Assembly: GCA_029582265.1 (NCBI GenBank) | Contig: CM055828.1 | Coordinates: 29,570,459-29,634,458 of the forward strand | Length of the DNA: 64,000 nt | From: Zoroaster sp. YZ-2022 | Taxonomy: Eukaryota > Echinodermata > Asteroidea > Forcipulatida > Zoroasteridae | Direction of reading: 5' to 3' | In this document: in pieces, positions 34,281 to 45,865 of the stretch | Layout: every line of letters begins with the position of its first letter | Position numbering within the stretch: position 1 is the first letter of the stretch | Translations under genes and position numbers: made by a program | Notes under the pieces: model-generated | Told to the model about the DNA's origin: nothing | The model's database searches: none | Seen by the model: only the letters and a program-made list of their open reading frames with translations

Positions 34281-34942
34281 ATTAAAGGAAATCGGTACCG
34301 GTAATGTTGAATTGAACTCGAGAATCCAAAATGCCAAAGCCAAGTTTGCCGAATTTAAGCGCCTCCTAACAAACTACAACCTCAGGCTTAGCACTAGGAT
34401 GGCCTACTGCAACGTCTTCATACGATCTAGACTGATATACGCTTCGCAAACATGGCATTTGACATTGGCTCAATTCAACAAAATAGACGCGGCACACCGG
34501 AAAATGCTGAGGCAGATGGGCGGAGAGTTAAGGCAGGACAAGGATGAGGATGATGAGGATAGTTATACGATGAAAATTGGGACTTTAAGACTTCTTGAAA
34601 TCTGCAAATGCAATAATATTTCAGATTTCATTAAGAAACAGCAGCTCAAATATGCGGCTCATATAGTAAGGCAGCCAAATTCTAATCAGACGAAGCAGTT
34701 ATTATTCAATGATGACCGAAATCGGAAGACGGGGCATTTGGTACCAAATTTACTTAATACTGCGGTTGCTAACACAAGCTATTCAGACATTGAACACTTT
34801 GCTAGGGTGTCAAGAAAACGAAAATTTTAGATGGTTATGAAAATTTTAGTTATCAGCAAATTTATTTGCCCATAGATAACCATCGCAAATTTATCTTAAA
34901 GATGAATATGATTAAGAAACCAATGTATGTATGTATGTGAGT
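34281..34942 (+). mobile_element. LINE 3' end with RT C-terminal frame
   Basis: An open frame at 34312-34830 (172 codons) contains RIQNAKAKFAEFKRLL, IRSRLIYASQTWHLT and AHRKMLRQMGGELRQ, the C-terminal domain after a LINE reverse transcriptase. The element ends in an ATGT microsatellite tail. The cassette intron is cleanly split: ACAAAATTA on the left and GAGTACGAAG on the right are adjacent in other copies. 5'-truncated; may be recent. Confidence 0.82.
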
Positions 34943-35158
34943 ACGAAGTTCGTGTTTCGTACCGATGGAAATATTTGTATGCATTTTCACTTTTTTCTCT
35001 TTAACGAAACAAAGTAATGGGCTACATTTATTTCACTGACGCTGTTAGATATTTCACCAAGTATGCTTTCAGGAAAATCTAACAACATTGGCGAAAATAA
35101 CCATATTAACGGGATTTAATGATCTTTGTTTTACCCCTCATTTATTTTCCCATCTTAG

Positions 35159-35232
35159 ACGGCTGTCCAACAACAGCATCAGTGAAATTGCTCCAGGAAC
35201 ATTTGAAATCTTCAAAATCTCTATTATTAAAA
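35159..35232 (+). pseudogene. Type A LRR exon, 3' end broken
   Basis: Acceptor CCCATCTTAG and an LRR start RLSNNSISEIAPGTF are intact. The segment after GTF reads GAAATCTTCAAAATCTC instead of the DGLQN codons, and no donor follows; a TCTATAAA simple repeat takes over. Confidence 0.65.
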
Positions 35233-35310
35233 TCTATCTATAAACCTATCTATAAATCTATCTATAAATCTATCTATAAATCTATAAATGTATCTATCTA
35301 ATCTAAACTG
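35220..35310. repeat. TCTATAAA simple repeat
   Basis: ATCTATCTATAAATCTATCT-type units, several copies, replacing the end of the LRR exon and its donor. Confidence 0.75.
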
Positions 35311-36085
35311 CCAGTAGCCTACTGGTCAATTAAGCATTTTTGTTAATTATTCTGGGTATGAAATTAGTTGAAACCCCATTTTCCTTGACTTTGTACATTA
35401 TACGCTTGAGAAACATATTGCAGAGTTTGAGTGGCCACCATGCGGTCGTTTAGGAGCGGCATTGTTGACAAGTAGGGTCAGGCGAGGTCAGCTCCCAAGG
35501 GATTTCCCCATTGAAATTGTACAGCAACATAATCCTTAGAGGTAATTGACCCAGCTGCCAGACAGGCTACTGTCAAGGAGTGTTTGATACATTGTACGTT
35601 TTTTATGAATGAGTTGTTTACTACTAGGTCTGTGGGGGTTGGGGGTTGGGGGAGGTTAGGGCGGGCTTTGAAGCAAGCCGACTGAAAACAGCTGTTTGAC
35701 TTGGCTGTAAACGACTGTTTGACTCACGTGGCGTGAAGGGAGCTATGTCTGGAAGTAATAATTGTTTGGCACGCCAAGCATAGCGTATCTAGCTATAAAC
35801 GGAGGAAGAGTAGGTTTTGACTGCCCATTTAGCCACCCCCATCCCCCCCTTTTTTCCATTGTGGGAGGTGGGTTTTCAAAGTGTAAACATGGAGCTATAA
35901 AAAAAGGATGGTGTAAACAAATGAGTGGACCTTGAAAATGCCAGGGGACATGGTGGACAGACATGATTTATTCAGCTCTATGGTTTATTACAACAGTCGT
36001 ACAGTGAGACAAGGGACACTGCAGGGGAATCTGGTACCCTGTAGCTCATGTAACCAAAAATAATAACAAACATAACAGGGGGTTA
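35311..36085. other. Inserted non-array DNA, no gene seen
   Basis: DNA unlike the cassette introns, with a G-rich block at 35630-35660 and CACCCCCATCCCCCC at 35835. No frame with a recognisable domain. It interrupts array II together with the following repeat. Confidence 0.45.
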
Positions 36086-37240
36086 TTTTCGGACATAAAG
36101 AAAAGAAAACCTACCGCCCCCTGCAAAATCATGAATCCTCCCTGAAAAGGGTGGAAATATATTATGGGAATTCCGACGCGGATCCAGGGGTGGGGGGAGG
36201 GGGTGGGGGAGGGGGAAAAACCAAAATAATACAAAACATAACAGGTGGTTATTATCAGAAGAAAAAAATTCTTGACCCCCACCCTGCCTCCCCTTAAAAT
36301 TCCTGGATCCGCCCCTGAAATGGTTATATACAACCTCTAGACTATCTGAAAGAATGTGGGAATGCTAGGAGAACGATTATGCAACGGTATATGCCCCCAT
36401 TCATTGAGTTACGCGTGCCAGTTGTCGACTGGCAGCTCCTTTTATAGTGTACACAATAATTTTCGGACATAAATAAAAACCTACCGCCCCCCTGCAAAAA
36501 ATCATGAATCCTCCCCTGAAAAGGGTGGAAATATATTATGGGAATTCCGACGCGGATCCAGGGGTGGGGGGAGGGGGTGGGGGTGGGGGCAAACCCCAAA
36601 TAATACAAAACATAACAGGTGGTTATTATCAGGAAAAAAAAAAATGAAAATCTTGACCCCCCTCCCTGCCCTCTCCCCCCCTTAAAAATTCCTGGATCCG
36701 CCCCTGAAATGGTTATATACAACCTCTAGACTATCTGAAAGAATGTGGGAATGCTAGGAGAACGATTATGCAACGGTATATGCCCCCATTCATTGAGTTA
36801 CGCGTGCCAGTTGTCGACTGGCAGCTCCAAGTAGAGTGTACAATATAATTTTCGGACATAAAGAAAAACCTACCGCCCCCCCTCTAAAAAATCATGAATC
36901 CTCCCCTGAAAAGGGTGGAAATATATTATGGGAATTCCGACGCGGATCCAGGGGTGGGGGGAGGGGGTGGGGGAGGGGGAAAAACCCCAAATAATACAAA
37001 ACATAACAGGTGGTTATTATCAGAAAAAAAAAAAAATGAAAATCTTGACCCCCCCACCCTGCCCTTTCCCCCCCTTAAAAATTCCTGGATCCGCCCCTGA
37101 AATGGTTATATACAACCTCTAGACTATCTGAAAGAATGTGGGAATGCTAGGAAAACGATTATGCAACGGTATATGCCCCCATTCATTGAATTACGCGTGC
37201 CAGTTGTCGACTGGCAGCTCCTGTTATAGTGTATAAAAAT
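36086..37240. repeat. Threefold repeat of hAT-like MITE DNA
   Basis: Units beginning near CCTACCGCCCC at about 36110, 36481 and 36868, a period of about 370-390 bases, each with a G-rich core of variable length. The ends GACGCGGATCCAGGGG and CCTGGATCCGCCCCTGAAAT are inverted relatives of CAGGGGCGGATCCAGG, a terminus common in hAT-type MITEs. The proline/glycine-rich open frames here come from the G-tracts. Confidence 0.75.
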
Positions 37241-37583
37241 CGATCGCGCGCACTTAAGGGTTAAAATCTATATTATAGTATTCATGTCATAAATCTCAAT
37301 CATGCAGCATCTGGTTTCAGGCAAAGCTGAGAACACTGATGGATATATACCGATGTAGGCCTACCGGTACATCTGCTTCAACACGATGTTTTAAACTCTA
37401 CTTCGTGTTTTTATTTTTATATATTCCTAATGAGCTGCAGGCGGAAATATTTTTGACAGTTTTTGACCGATCACTAATTTTTCACCAAGTATGCTTTCAG
37501 GAAAATCTAATAACATTGGCGAAAATAACCATATTAATGGGAGTTAATGATTTTTTAAAACCTCACTTTGATTTTCCATCTTA

Positions 37584-37647
37584 CAACAACAACATCATTG
37601 CAATTGCTCCAGGAACATTTGATGGTCTACAAAATCTCAACACATTA
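37584..37647 (+). pseudogene. Type A LRR exon without splice sites
   Basis: Same lesions as 33781 (acceptor CCATCTTACAAC, donor ATAAGT). The LRR core ATTGCTCCAGGAACATTTGA is intact. Confidence 0.75.
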
Positions 37648-38229
37648 TAAGTATTCAAGTCACAAATTTCAATCATGCAGCATCGAGCCACAGATTACTC
37701 CTGACTGAAGTTTATAATCTCATTGCAAACAAATTAGATGAAGTGTGTAGTTCTTGTTTGCCGATCGAAATATATGTGTGCATTTTAAATTTAATATACA
37801 CCTGACGACAAAACAAAATTAGAGGGAGTACGAAGTTCGTGTTTCGTGCCGACTGAAATATTTTTGTATGCAATTTCACTTTTTATCTTTAACAAAAAAA
37901 GTAATGAGGTACATTTTTCACGGATCAATTGGCTAAATATACTCATAATAATATATGTTTCTAATGTGGAAAATTTTCGTTTTCAATTTATTTACAAATT
38001 CTCACATTATATCACACTTATTAATTGGAGGGCTATAGGACAACAAACTGTTATTTGTATGCTTTAAATTTCAATACACTCAACTGTTGTCTATCGAGAA
38101 TCATTTGTAAATTTAATTTTCTAAAATGAGTGCACCTCTGGTAGGACAATTGTTCAACTTGTTCATGGATATAATGACAATGTTTCACAAATTTTGTATT
38201 TATATAATAATTGTATAATAAGGTTCTCT

Positions 38230-38965
38230 ATGATTATGTTAGTATTCAATAAAGGATACCTCAAGGTGCTAAGTTTGGTCTGATAGGTTTTCAATGGTCA
38301 CATGCAGGACGATCTAGATAATTTCAAGGTGTGGTCTGATGATAATCATGTGCAGTTAAATCCCTCCAAGTGCCTGTCCCTCCAAGTGTATTTTAATAAA
38401 TCTCATCATCAACTCTGTAATTTAAAAATTTGGTGATGAACCTATTTATTTTGTTCCGGAGGCCAAAGTTCTGGGTCTTTGGATTCATAACAACCTCTGG
38501 TGGGACACACATGCAGATTAACAATATGGTTAAAAATAAACCATTTTATGTTGCGTACACTTAAACGGTTTGGATTTAGTCGTGAGGAGTTAAGAATTTA
38601 TTTTATTGGGGATGTCAGACCAATCTTAGAATATGGAGATGTTATCTAGCACTCTAGCATCACGGGACAACAATCTCATACCACTGAATCCATTCAAAAA
38701 CGGGCTTGTAAAACTATTTTAGGCAATAAATACACCTCATCTGACTAATCTGTTATGTCATTCGGGCTTAACACCCTTGCTGTTAGGAGGGAAGCTCATT
38801 GTCGCAGCTTCGCCGATGGGTTTGCTGACAACCACCGTACAAAACCCCTCCTCTCGCTACTAGGCTTGAGTGTCATGGTAGAAACCTACGTAATTGTCAC
38901 AACATTTTCGTTTTTCCTAACAGAACTAGTCGATTTAAAAATAGCCCTACTTGGTGATTTTATTT
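38230..38965 (+). mobile_element. LINE fragment embedded in the cassette
   Basis: Same element as 1468-1785 but longer at its 5' side. Readable words include WSDDNHVQLNPSKC, LKRFGFSREELRIYF, RPILEYGD and RREAHCRSFADGFADN. Stops and frameshifts break the frame. A co-amplified, inactive insertion. Confidence 0.82.
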
Positions 38966-39044
38966 TTCTAAAATATGTGAACCTCAGTCAGGATAATTGT
39001 TGTTTTAATACAATGTTTTCAACCCTACTTCGTTTTCCCATCAT

Positions 39045-39172
39045 AGATATTTTTGCAGCAGCAACGGTAATATGACCTTTTCATGTGGGGTATTATTCTC
39101 AGACAATGAGTTCATCTAAAACTAGCACTCTGATTCCATGCCCTGTTGATCGTGATGATATTGTCCCTTTAA
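39045..39172. mobile_element. Partial MITE in a type B exon
   Basis: After the type B acceptor CCATCATAG and a few exon bases, the sequence switches to the right half of an AAAGGGACA MITE ending GATGATATTGTCCCTTTAA. The left half is missing. The insertion destroys the exon. Confidence 0.65.
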
Positions 39173-39209
39173 TGTGTCTTTAATGTTGTTATTCGTTTTC
39201 CCATCTTCG

Positions 39210-39257
39210 ATGTCTGGACAACAACAATATTGGTCTACAAAAGCGTACTTACTTGTC
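39210..39257 (+). pseudogene. Decayed type B LRR exon
   Basis: ATGTCTGGACAACAACAATA is joined directly to TTGGTCTACAAAAGCG, so the middle of the repeat is deleted. The acceptor AG has become CG (CATCTTCG). Confidence 0.7.
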
Positions 39258-39479
39258 ATACATTTTAATCATGATACCATGACAATGTTTCATAAAGTGA
39301 TTTCCGGAAAATCTGAGAACATTGATGGATATATAGGCCTTATGAGCTGCAGGCGGAAATATTTTTCATATTTTTTGACCGATCACAAATATTTCACCAA
39401 AGTTTGCTTTCAGGAAATTAAACATATTAACGGGCTTTAATGATCTTTGTTTTAACCCTACTTTGTTTTTCTATCTTAG

Positions 39480-39551
39480 ATCGGTGGAAAACAACAAAAT
39501 CAGTGAAATTGCTCCAGGAACATTTGATGGTCTACAAAATCTCAACACATT
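39480..39551 (+). CDS. Receptor gene 2 array: LRR exon (type A, intact)
   Basis: A 72-nt phase-2 exon, acceptor TTTTTCTATCTTAG, donor GTAAGT. It encodes one LRR beginning SVENNKISEIAPGTFDGL. Near its 3' part the 3.2-kb duplicated segment begins (copy 1). It could be the first usable array exon after 32654, since the LRR exons at 33781, 35159 and 37584 are broken. Use in a transcript is inferred. Confidence 0.7.
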
Positions 39552-39950
39552 GTAAGTATTCATGTCACAAATTTCAATCATGCAGCATCGAGCCACAGAC
39601 TCCTGACGCGCAGTTCATGTTTGCCGATCGAAATATATGTGTGCATTTTTAACTATTTTCTACGTGCGATACAATGTATTCATCAACATTTGTACATAAT
39701 ATGATCTTTTAATGTAGGGTTTATATCTGATTTTAACAAAATACATACATGTCCAATACTATAACACTTGTTAATGGAGGATGGTATTCCACTGAGCCGT
39801 TTTTATTTATATCGATGCAGTCAAGTGATGTATATCGAGATTCATTTTGTTATTTTAAATTTCTAAAATATGTGAACCTCAGGCAAGATAATTCTTGTTA
39901 TGTTTTTCAATACACTGTTTTTAACCCCATACTTAATTTTCCCATTATAG

Positions 39951-40022
39951 ATGTTTGGGCAACAACAATATTCGTACACTTTTACCCATAACATTTGATG
40001 GTCTACAAAAATGTACTTACTT
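39951..40022 (+). pseudogene. Type B LRR exon, open frame, no proper donor
   Basis: Acceptor TTTTCCCATTATAG, 72 nt, LRR beginning CLGNNNIRTLLPITFDGL. The position of the donor reads GTCATA. The open frame with absent donor is the standard type B state; expression is uncertain. Confidence 0.6.
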
Positions 40023-40296
40023 GTCATAAATTTTAATCATGATACCATGACAACGTTTCATAAAGTATGATTTCAGGAAAATCTGAGAACATTGATGGAT
40101 ATATACCGATGTACGCCTATATCTGCTTTAACAAAATGTTTTAACTCTATGTAGGCCTTATGAGCTGCACGCGGAAACATTTTTCATAGTTTTTGACTGA
40201 TCACTAGTATTTCACCAAGTATGCTTTCAGGAAAATAAACATATTAACGGGCTTTAATGATTTTTGTTTTAACCCTACTTTGTTTTTCCATCTTAG

Positions 40297-40720
40297 ATCA
40301 CTGGAAAACAACAAAATCAATAAAATTGCTAATGTGTTTTAATAAATCTCATCATCAAATATGTAATTTCACAATTGGTAGTGAACCTATTTCCTTTGTT
40401 TTGGGTAACAATATTGTTAAAAAAGCCAACATGAAACTTAAACGGTTTAGATTTAGTTGTGAGGAGTTAAGAATGATTTTATTGGGTACCGGTATGTCAG
40501 ACCACTCTTAGAATATGGGGATGTTATCGGCACTCTAGCATCACGAGACAACAATCTCATACCACTGGGCTTGTAAAACTATTTTAGGCAATAAATAGGC
40601 CCTACACCTCATCTGACTAATCTGTTATGTCACTTGGGCTTGACTGATAGAAGGGAGACTCATTGTCACAGCTTCGCCGATGGGTTTGCTGACAACTCCC
40701 GTACAAAACCCTTTCTCCTT
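40297..40720 (+). pseudogene. Type A LRR exon cut by LINE fragment
   Basis: Acceptor TTCCATCTTAG and LRR start SLENNKINKIA, then a switch at about 40331 to the LINE fragment (TTAATAAATCTCATCATCAA to GACAACTCCCGTACAAAACC), which itself carries deletions. Non-coding; duplicated at 43860-44283. Confidence 0.75.
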
Positions 40721-40905
40721 ATTTTCTATATATAGGCGCCTAATGAGCTGCAGGCGGAAACATATTGTTCATAGGTTTTGACCGATCACTAATATTTCAC
40801 AAAGTATGCTTTGAGAAAAATAAAAGAACATTGGTGAAAATAACCATATTAACAGGATTTAATGATCTTTGTTTCAACCCTACTTTATTTTCCTATCTTT
40901 GATTG

Positions 40906-40946
40906 CTGTACAACAACAAAATCAGTGAAATTATCCGACCACCTAA
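40906..40946 (+). pseudogene. Type A LRR exon, acceptor lost and 3' end replaced
   Basis: CCTATCTTTGATTGCTG shows the acceptor AG mutated to TG. After AAAATCAGTGAAATTA the repeat block that starts CCGACCACC takes over. Duplicated at about 44469. Confidence 0.7.
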
Positions 40947-41156
40947 AACATTGCTATATTTGGGGATTTCGAACCACAATATAATATTACTTATGTTTTG
41001 TTAATATGTAGAGCCAAGGCCGCCATCTTTAAACTTTAAAGGGCCATCCATTCTGACTTTGTTTGTTTTTCATTTAATTTTCTAACGAACTCATACAACA
41101 ATTTCAGTGAATGAAAGTCTACATTAGGTTTGAAGAGGATTGTTTGTGTCTTTTGT

Positions 41157-41310
41157 ATCATTCCTAGCAACTTGTTGTCATTCCTTAGGGCAACTTGCTG
41201 TCATTCCTTAGGGCAACTTGCTGTCATTCCTTAGGGCAACTTGCTGTCATTCCTTAGGGCAACTTACTGTCATTCCTTAGGGCAATTTGCTGTGATTCCT
41301 TAGGGCAACA
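41157..41310. repeat. 23-bp tandem repeat, longer allele of the duplication
   Basis: About six units of TTCCTTAGGGCAACTTGCTG plus TCA. The duplicate at 44720-44826 has two units fewer. Confidence 0.88.
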
Positions 41311-41865
41311 AGTTAGGATACCATTCGTTTGATTGGCAGCTTTGGCCGCAAGTTTGGATTTCAAATTAGGACATATTTTGCCCAATTGTTTGACTTTCTG
41401 ACCACCTAAAAGCACTATTGTTTTACATTTAATGCTACGTTATTTAGGGTCTTGAAGCCTCAAAATAACACTACTACTGTTTGTCCGTGAGAACATTGAT
41501 GGATACATACCGATGTAGGCCTATATCTGCTTTAACACGATGTTTTTAACCATATTTTTTCATAGTTTTTGACCGATCACTAATATTTGACAAAGTATGT
41601 TTTCAGGAAAATAAACATATTAACGTGCTTTAATGATCTTCAGGAAAATCTGAGAACATTGATGGATGTATACCGACGCTTTATCACGATGTTATTAACC
41701 CTACTTGGTGATTTTATTTGCTATATAGGCCTAATGAGCTGCGAGGGAAACATTTTTCATAGTTTTTGTATGATTTCAGGTAAATCTATGAAAGTTGGTG
41801 AAAATTACCATATTAACGGGCTTTAATGATCTTTGTTTTAACCCTACTTTGTTTTCCCATCTTAG

Positions 41866-41937
41866 ATCGCTGGAAAACAACAAAATCGGTGAAATTGCTC
41901 CAGGAGCATTTGATGGTTTACAAAATCTCTATTATTT
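41866..41937 (+). CDS. Receptor gene 2 array: LRR exon (type A, intact)
   Basis: A 72-nt phase-2 exon, acceptor TTTTCCCATCTTAG, donor GTAAGT. One LRR beginning SLENNKIGEIAPGAFDGL. It is repeated without visible change at 45383 and differs from the gene 1 exon at 2259 by one residue (G for S). Confidence 0.72.
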
Positions 41938-42137
41938 GTAAGTATTCATGTCATAAATTTCAATCACACAGCATCGAGCCACCGTTTTTTATTTAAATGA
42001 AGTTACGTCTCGCTGCAAACAAATTAGATGAAGTGCTTAGTTCATGTTTGCCGATTGAAATAATTATTTATATGTATGCATTTTAAATTATTTTCTACTA
42101 CAACGTAATCATCAACATTTGTACAGATCATCTTTTT

Positions 42138-42348
42138 AAAGGGAAACTATCGTCACGATTATAGCAGACTTTCAACAGGGCATGGAATCAGTTTCCTATA
42201 GTTTAAGATGAACAATGACTGAAAATTACTGATTCATTTATGCAGCAGCAACGGTAATATGACCTTATCATATTCGAAGATAATCAGTTCATCTAAAACA
42301 AGCACTCCGATTCCATGCCCTGTTGATCGTGAAGATATTATCCCTGTA
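42138..42348. mobile_element. MITE, AAAGGGACA family
   Basis: Ends AAAGGGAAACTATCGTCACG and CGTGAAGATATTATCCCT, internal GGGCATGGAATC / GATTCCATGCCC. It is in the same cassette position as 2518-2742 of array I, and so was inserted before the arrays split. Confidence 0.75.
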
Positions 42349-43042
42349 ATGTATTCGATCATACTTATATAAATGGTTATATCTAATAAGAACATTTGGA
42401 GAAAACAATTAAAAAGAACAAAAATCCTGTTCCATACTGTAACACCGTATTTTGTATATCAATGCACTTAAGTGTTGTTTAAAAGTCTAAAATATGTGAA
42501 CCTCAGACAGTTAGGATAATATTGTTTAATGTATATCTTCAATCAATTAAGTTAAACATACTTCATATAATAAATTTTCTCTAACAATGAAATTTGAATT
42601 GTTTGTTTTCAATTTATTTACAATTCATCATATTCTATGACACTTTATATTTCGATGCACTCAACTATTGTCTATCGAGATTCATTTGTAAATTAAATTT
42701 TCTAAAATGACTGAACCTCATGCAGGAAAATTGTTGATCTTATTCGATTCATACCAAGACAACGTTGCATAAATTAGTATGGTAAATTAGTATTTGTAAG
42801 TATTCATGTCATAAATTTCCATCATGCAGCATCTGGTTTCAGGCAAATCTGAGAACACTGATGGATATATACCGATGTAGGCCTAATAAGCTGTAGGCGG
42901 AAATATTGTTCATAACTTTTGACCGATCACTAATTTTTCACCGAGTGTGCTTTCAGGAAACTCTAATAACATTGGTGAAAATAACCATATTAATGGGAGT
43001 TAATGATCTTTTTTAAAACCTCACTTTGATTTACCATCTTAG

Positions 43043-43114
43043 ATTACTGCACAACAACAAAATCAGTGCAATTGCTCCAGGAACATTTGATGGTCTACAA
43101 AATCTCAACACATT
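43043..43114 (+). CDS. Receptor gene 2 array: LRR exon (type A, intact)
   Basis: A 72-nt phase-2 exon, acceptor TTTACCATCTTAG, donor GTAAGT. One LRR beginning LLHNNKISAIAPGTFDGL. Its 5' part differs from the exon at 39480 while its 3' part is identical, so the junction of the segmental duplication lies inside this exon. Confidence 0.72.
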
Positions 43115-43513
43115 GTAAGTATTCATGTCACAAATTTCAATCATGCAGCATCGAGCCACAGACTCCTGACGCGCAGTTCATGTTTGCCGATCGAAATATA
43201 TGTGTGCATTTTTAACTATTTTCTACGTGCGATACAATGTATTCATCAACATTTGTACATAATATGATCTTTTAATGTAGGGTTTATATCTGATTTTAAC
43301 AAAATACATACATGTCCAATACTATAACACTTGTTAATGGAGGGTGGTATTCCACCGAGCCGTTTTTATTTATATCGATGCAGTCAAGTGATGTATATCG
43401 AGATTCATTTTGTTATTTTAAATTTCTAAAATATGTGAACCTCAGGCAAGATAATTCTTGTTATGTTTTTCAATACACTGTTTTTAACCCCATACTTAAT
43501 TTTCCCATTATAG

Positions 43514-43585
43514 ATGTTTGGGCAACAACAATATTCGTACACTTTTACCCATAACATTTGATGGTCTACAAAAATGTACTTACTT
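43514..43585 (+). pseudogene. Type B LRR exon, duplicate of 39951
   Basis: Same 72-nt frame (CLGNNNIRTLLPITFDGL) and same GTCATA in place of a donor. Confidence 0.6.
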
Positions 43586-43859
43586 GTCATAAATTTTAAT
43601 CATGATACCATGACAACGTTTCATAAAGTATGATTTCAGGAAAATCTGAGAACATTGATGGATATATACCGATGTACGCCTATATCTGCTTTAACAAAAT
43701 GTTTTAACTCTATGTAGGCCTTATGAGCTGCACGCGGAAACATTTTTCATAGTTTTTGACTGATCACTAGTATTTCACCAAGTATGCTTTCAGGAAAATA
43801 AACATATTAACGGGCTTTAATGATTTTTGTTTTAACCCTACTTTGTTTTTCCATCTTAG

Positions 43860-44283
43860 ATCACTGGAAAACAACAAAATCAATAAAATTGCTAATGTGT
43901 TTTAATAAATCTCATCATCAAATATGTAATTTCACAATTGGTAGTGAACCTATTTCCTTTGTTTTGGGTAACAATATTGTTAAAAAAGCCAACATGAAAC
44001 TTAAACGGTTTAGATTTAGTTGTGAGGAGTTAAGAATGATTTTATTGGGTACCGGTATGTCAGACCACTCTTAGAATATGGGGATGTTATCGGCACTCTA
44101 GCATCACGAGACAACAATCTCATACCACTGGGCTTGTAAAACTATTTTAGGCAATAAATAGGCCCTACACCTCATCTGACTAATCTGTTATGTCACTTGG
44201 GCTTGACTGATAGAAGGGAGACTCATTGTCACAGCTTCGCCGATGGGTTTGCTGACAACTCCCGTACAAAACCCTTTCTCCTT
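43860..44283 (+). pseudogene. Type A LRR exon cut by LINE, duplicate of 40297
   Basis: Identical arrangement at an offset of 3563 bases. Confidence 0.75.
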
Positions 44284-44468
44284 ATTTTCTATATATAGGC
44301 GCCTAATGAGCTGCAGGCGGAAACATATTGTTCATAGGTTTTGACCGATCACTAATATTTCACAAAGTATGCTTTGAGAAAAATAAAAGAACATTGGTGA
44401 AAATAACCATATTAACAGGATTTAATGATCTTTGTTTCAACCCTACTTTATTTTCCTATCTTTGATTG

Positions 44469-44509
44469 CTGTACAACAACAAAATCAGTGAAATTATCCG
44501 ACCACCTAA
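44469..44509 (+). pseudogene. Broken type A LRR exon, duplicate of 40906
   Basis: Acceptor reads CTATCTTTGATTGC and the 3' half is replaced by the shared repeat block. Confidence 0.7.
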
Positions 44510-44719
44510 AACATTGCTATATTTGGGGATTTCGAACCACAATATAATATTACTTATGTTTTGTTAATATGTAGAGCCAAGGCCGCCATCTTTAAACTTT
44601 AAAGGGCCATCCATTCTGACTTTGTTTGTTTTTCATTTAATTTTCTAACGAACTCATACAACAATTTCAGTGAATGAAAGTCTACATTAGGTTTGAAGAG
44701 GATTGTTTGTGTCTTTTGT

Positions 44720-44826
44720 ATCATTCCTAGCAACTTGTTGTCATTCCTTAGGGCAACTTGCTGTCATTCCTTAGGGCAACTTACTGTCATTCCTTAGGGC
44801 AATTTGCTGTGATTCCTTAGGGCAAC
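44720..44826. repeat. 23-bp tandem repeat, shorter allele
   Basis: Same unit as 41157-41310 with two fewer copies; the only length difference between the two segmental copies. Confidence 0.88.
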
Positions 44827-45382
44827 AAGTTAGGATACCATTCGTTTGATTGGCAGCTTTGGCCGCAAGTTTGGATTTCAAATTAGGACATATTTTGCCC
44901 AATTGTTTGACTTTCTGACCACCTAAAAGCACTATTGTTTTACATTTAATGCTACGTTATTTAGGGTCTTGAAGCCTCAAAATAACACTACTACTGTTTG
45001 TCCGTGAGAACATTGATGGATACATACCGATGTAGGCCTATATCTGCTTTAACACGATGTTTTTAACCATATTTTTTCATAGTTTTTGACCGATCACTAA
45101 TATTTGACAAAGTATGTTTTCAGGAAAATAAACATATTAACGTGCTTTAATGATCTTCAGGAAAATCTGAGAACATTGATGGATGTATACCGACGCTTTA
45201 TCACGATGTTATTAACCCTACTTGGTGATTTTATTTGCTATATAGGCCTAATGAGCTGCGAGGGAAACATTTTTCATAGTTTTTGTATGATTTCAGGTAA
45301 ATCTATGAAAGTTGGTGAAAATTACCATATTAACGGGCTTTAATGATCTTTGTTTTAACCCTACTTTGTTTTCCCATCTTAG

Positions 45383-45454
45383 ATCGCTGGAAAACAACAA
45401 AATCGGTGAAATTGCTCCAGGAGCATTTGATGGTTTACAAAATCTCTATTATTT
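45383..45454 (+). CDS. Receptor gene 2 array: LRR exon (type A, intact)
   Basis: Duplicate of the exon at 41866 with the same acceptor, donor and LRR (SLENNKIGEIAPGAFDGL). If the duplication is real, the receptor gains two identical repeats; if it is an assembly artefact, only one exists. Confidence 0.65.
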
Positions 45455-45654
45455 GTAAGTATTCATGTCATAAATTTCAATCACACAGCATCGAGCCACC
45501 GTTTTTTATTTAAATGAAGTTACGTCTCGCTGCAAACAAATTAGATGAAGTGCTTAGTTCATGTTTGCCGATTGAAATAATTATTTATATGTATGCATTT
45601 TAAATTATTTTCTACTACAACGTAATCATCAACATTTGTACAGATCATCTTTTT

Positions 45655-45865
45655 AAAGGGAAAATATCGTCACGATTATAGCAGACTTTCAACAGGGCAT
45701 GGAATCAGTTTCCTATAGTTTAAGATGAACAATGACTGAAAATTACTGATTCATTTATGCAGCAGCAACGGTAATATGACCTTATCATATTCGAAGATAA
45801 TCAGTTCATCTAAAACAAGCACTCCGATTCCATGCCCTGTTGATCGTGAAGATATTATCCCTGTA
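45655..45865. mobile_element. MITE, duplicate of 42138
   Basis: Same element at an offset of 3517, with one visible base change at the left end (GGGAAAATATCG). Confidence 0.75.

Larger units (their letters stand above)
39510..42790. repeat. Segmental tandem duplication, copy 1
   Basis: Almost identical to 43073-46302, offset 3563 bases before the 23-bp array and 3517 after it. The 46-base difference equals two 23-bp units. It contains a type B exon, a truncated A exon with LINE, a broken A exon, an intact A exon (41866) and a MITE. Confidence 0.95.

Noticed and set aside
34312..34830. Host gene of 172 codons
   Set aside because: LINE RT C-terminal domain, 5'-truncated, cleanly inserted in a cassette intron and ending in an ATGT tail.
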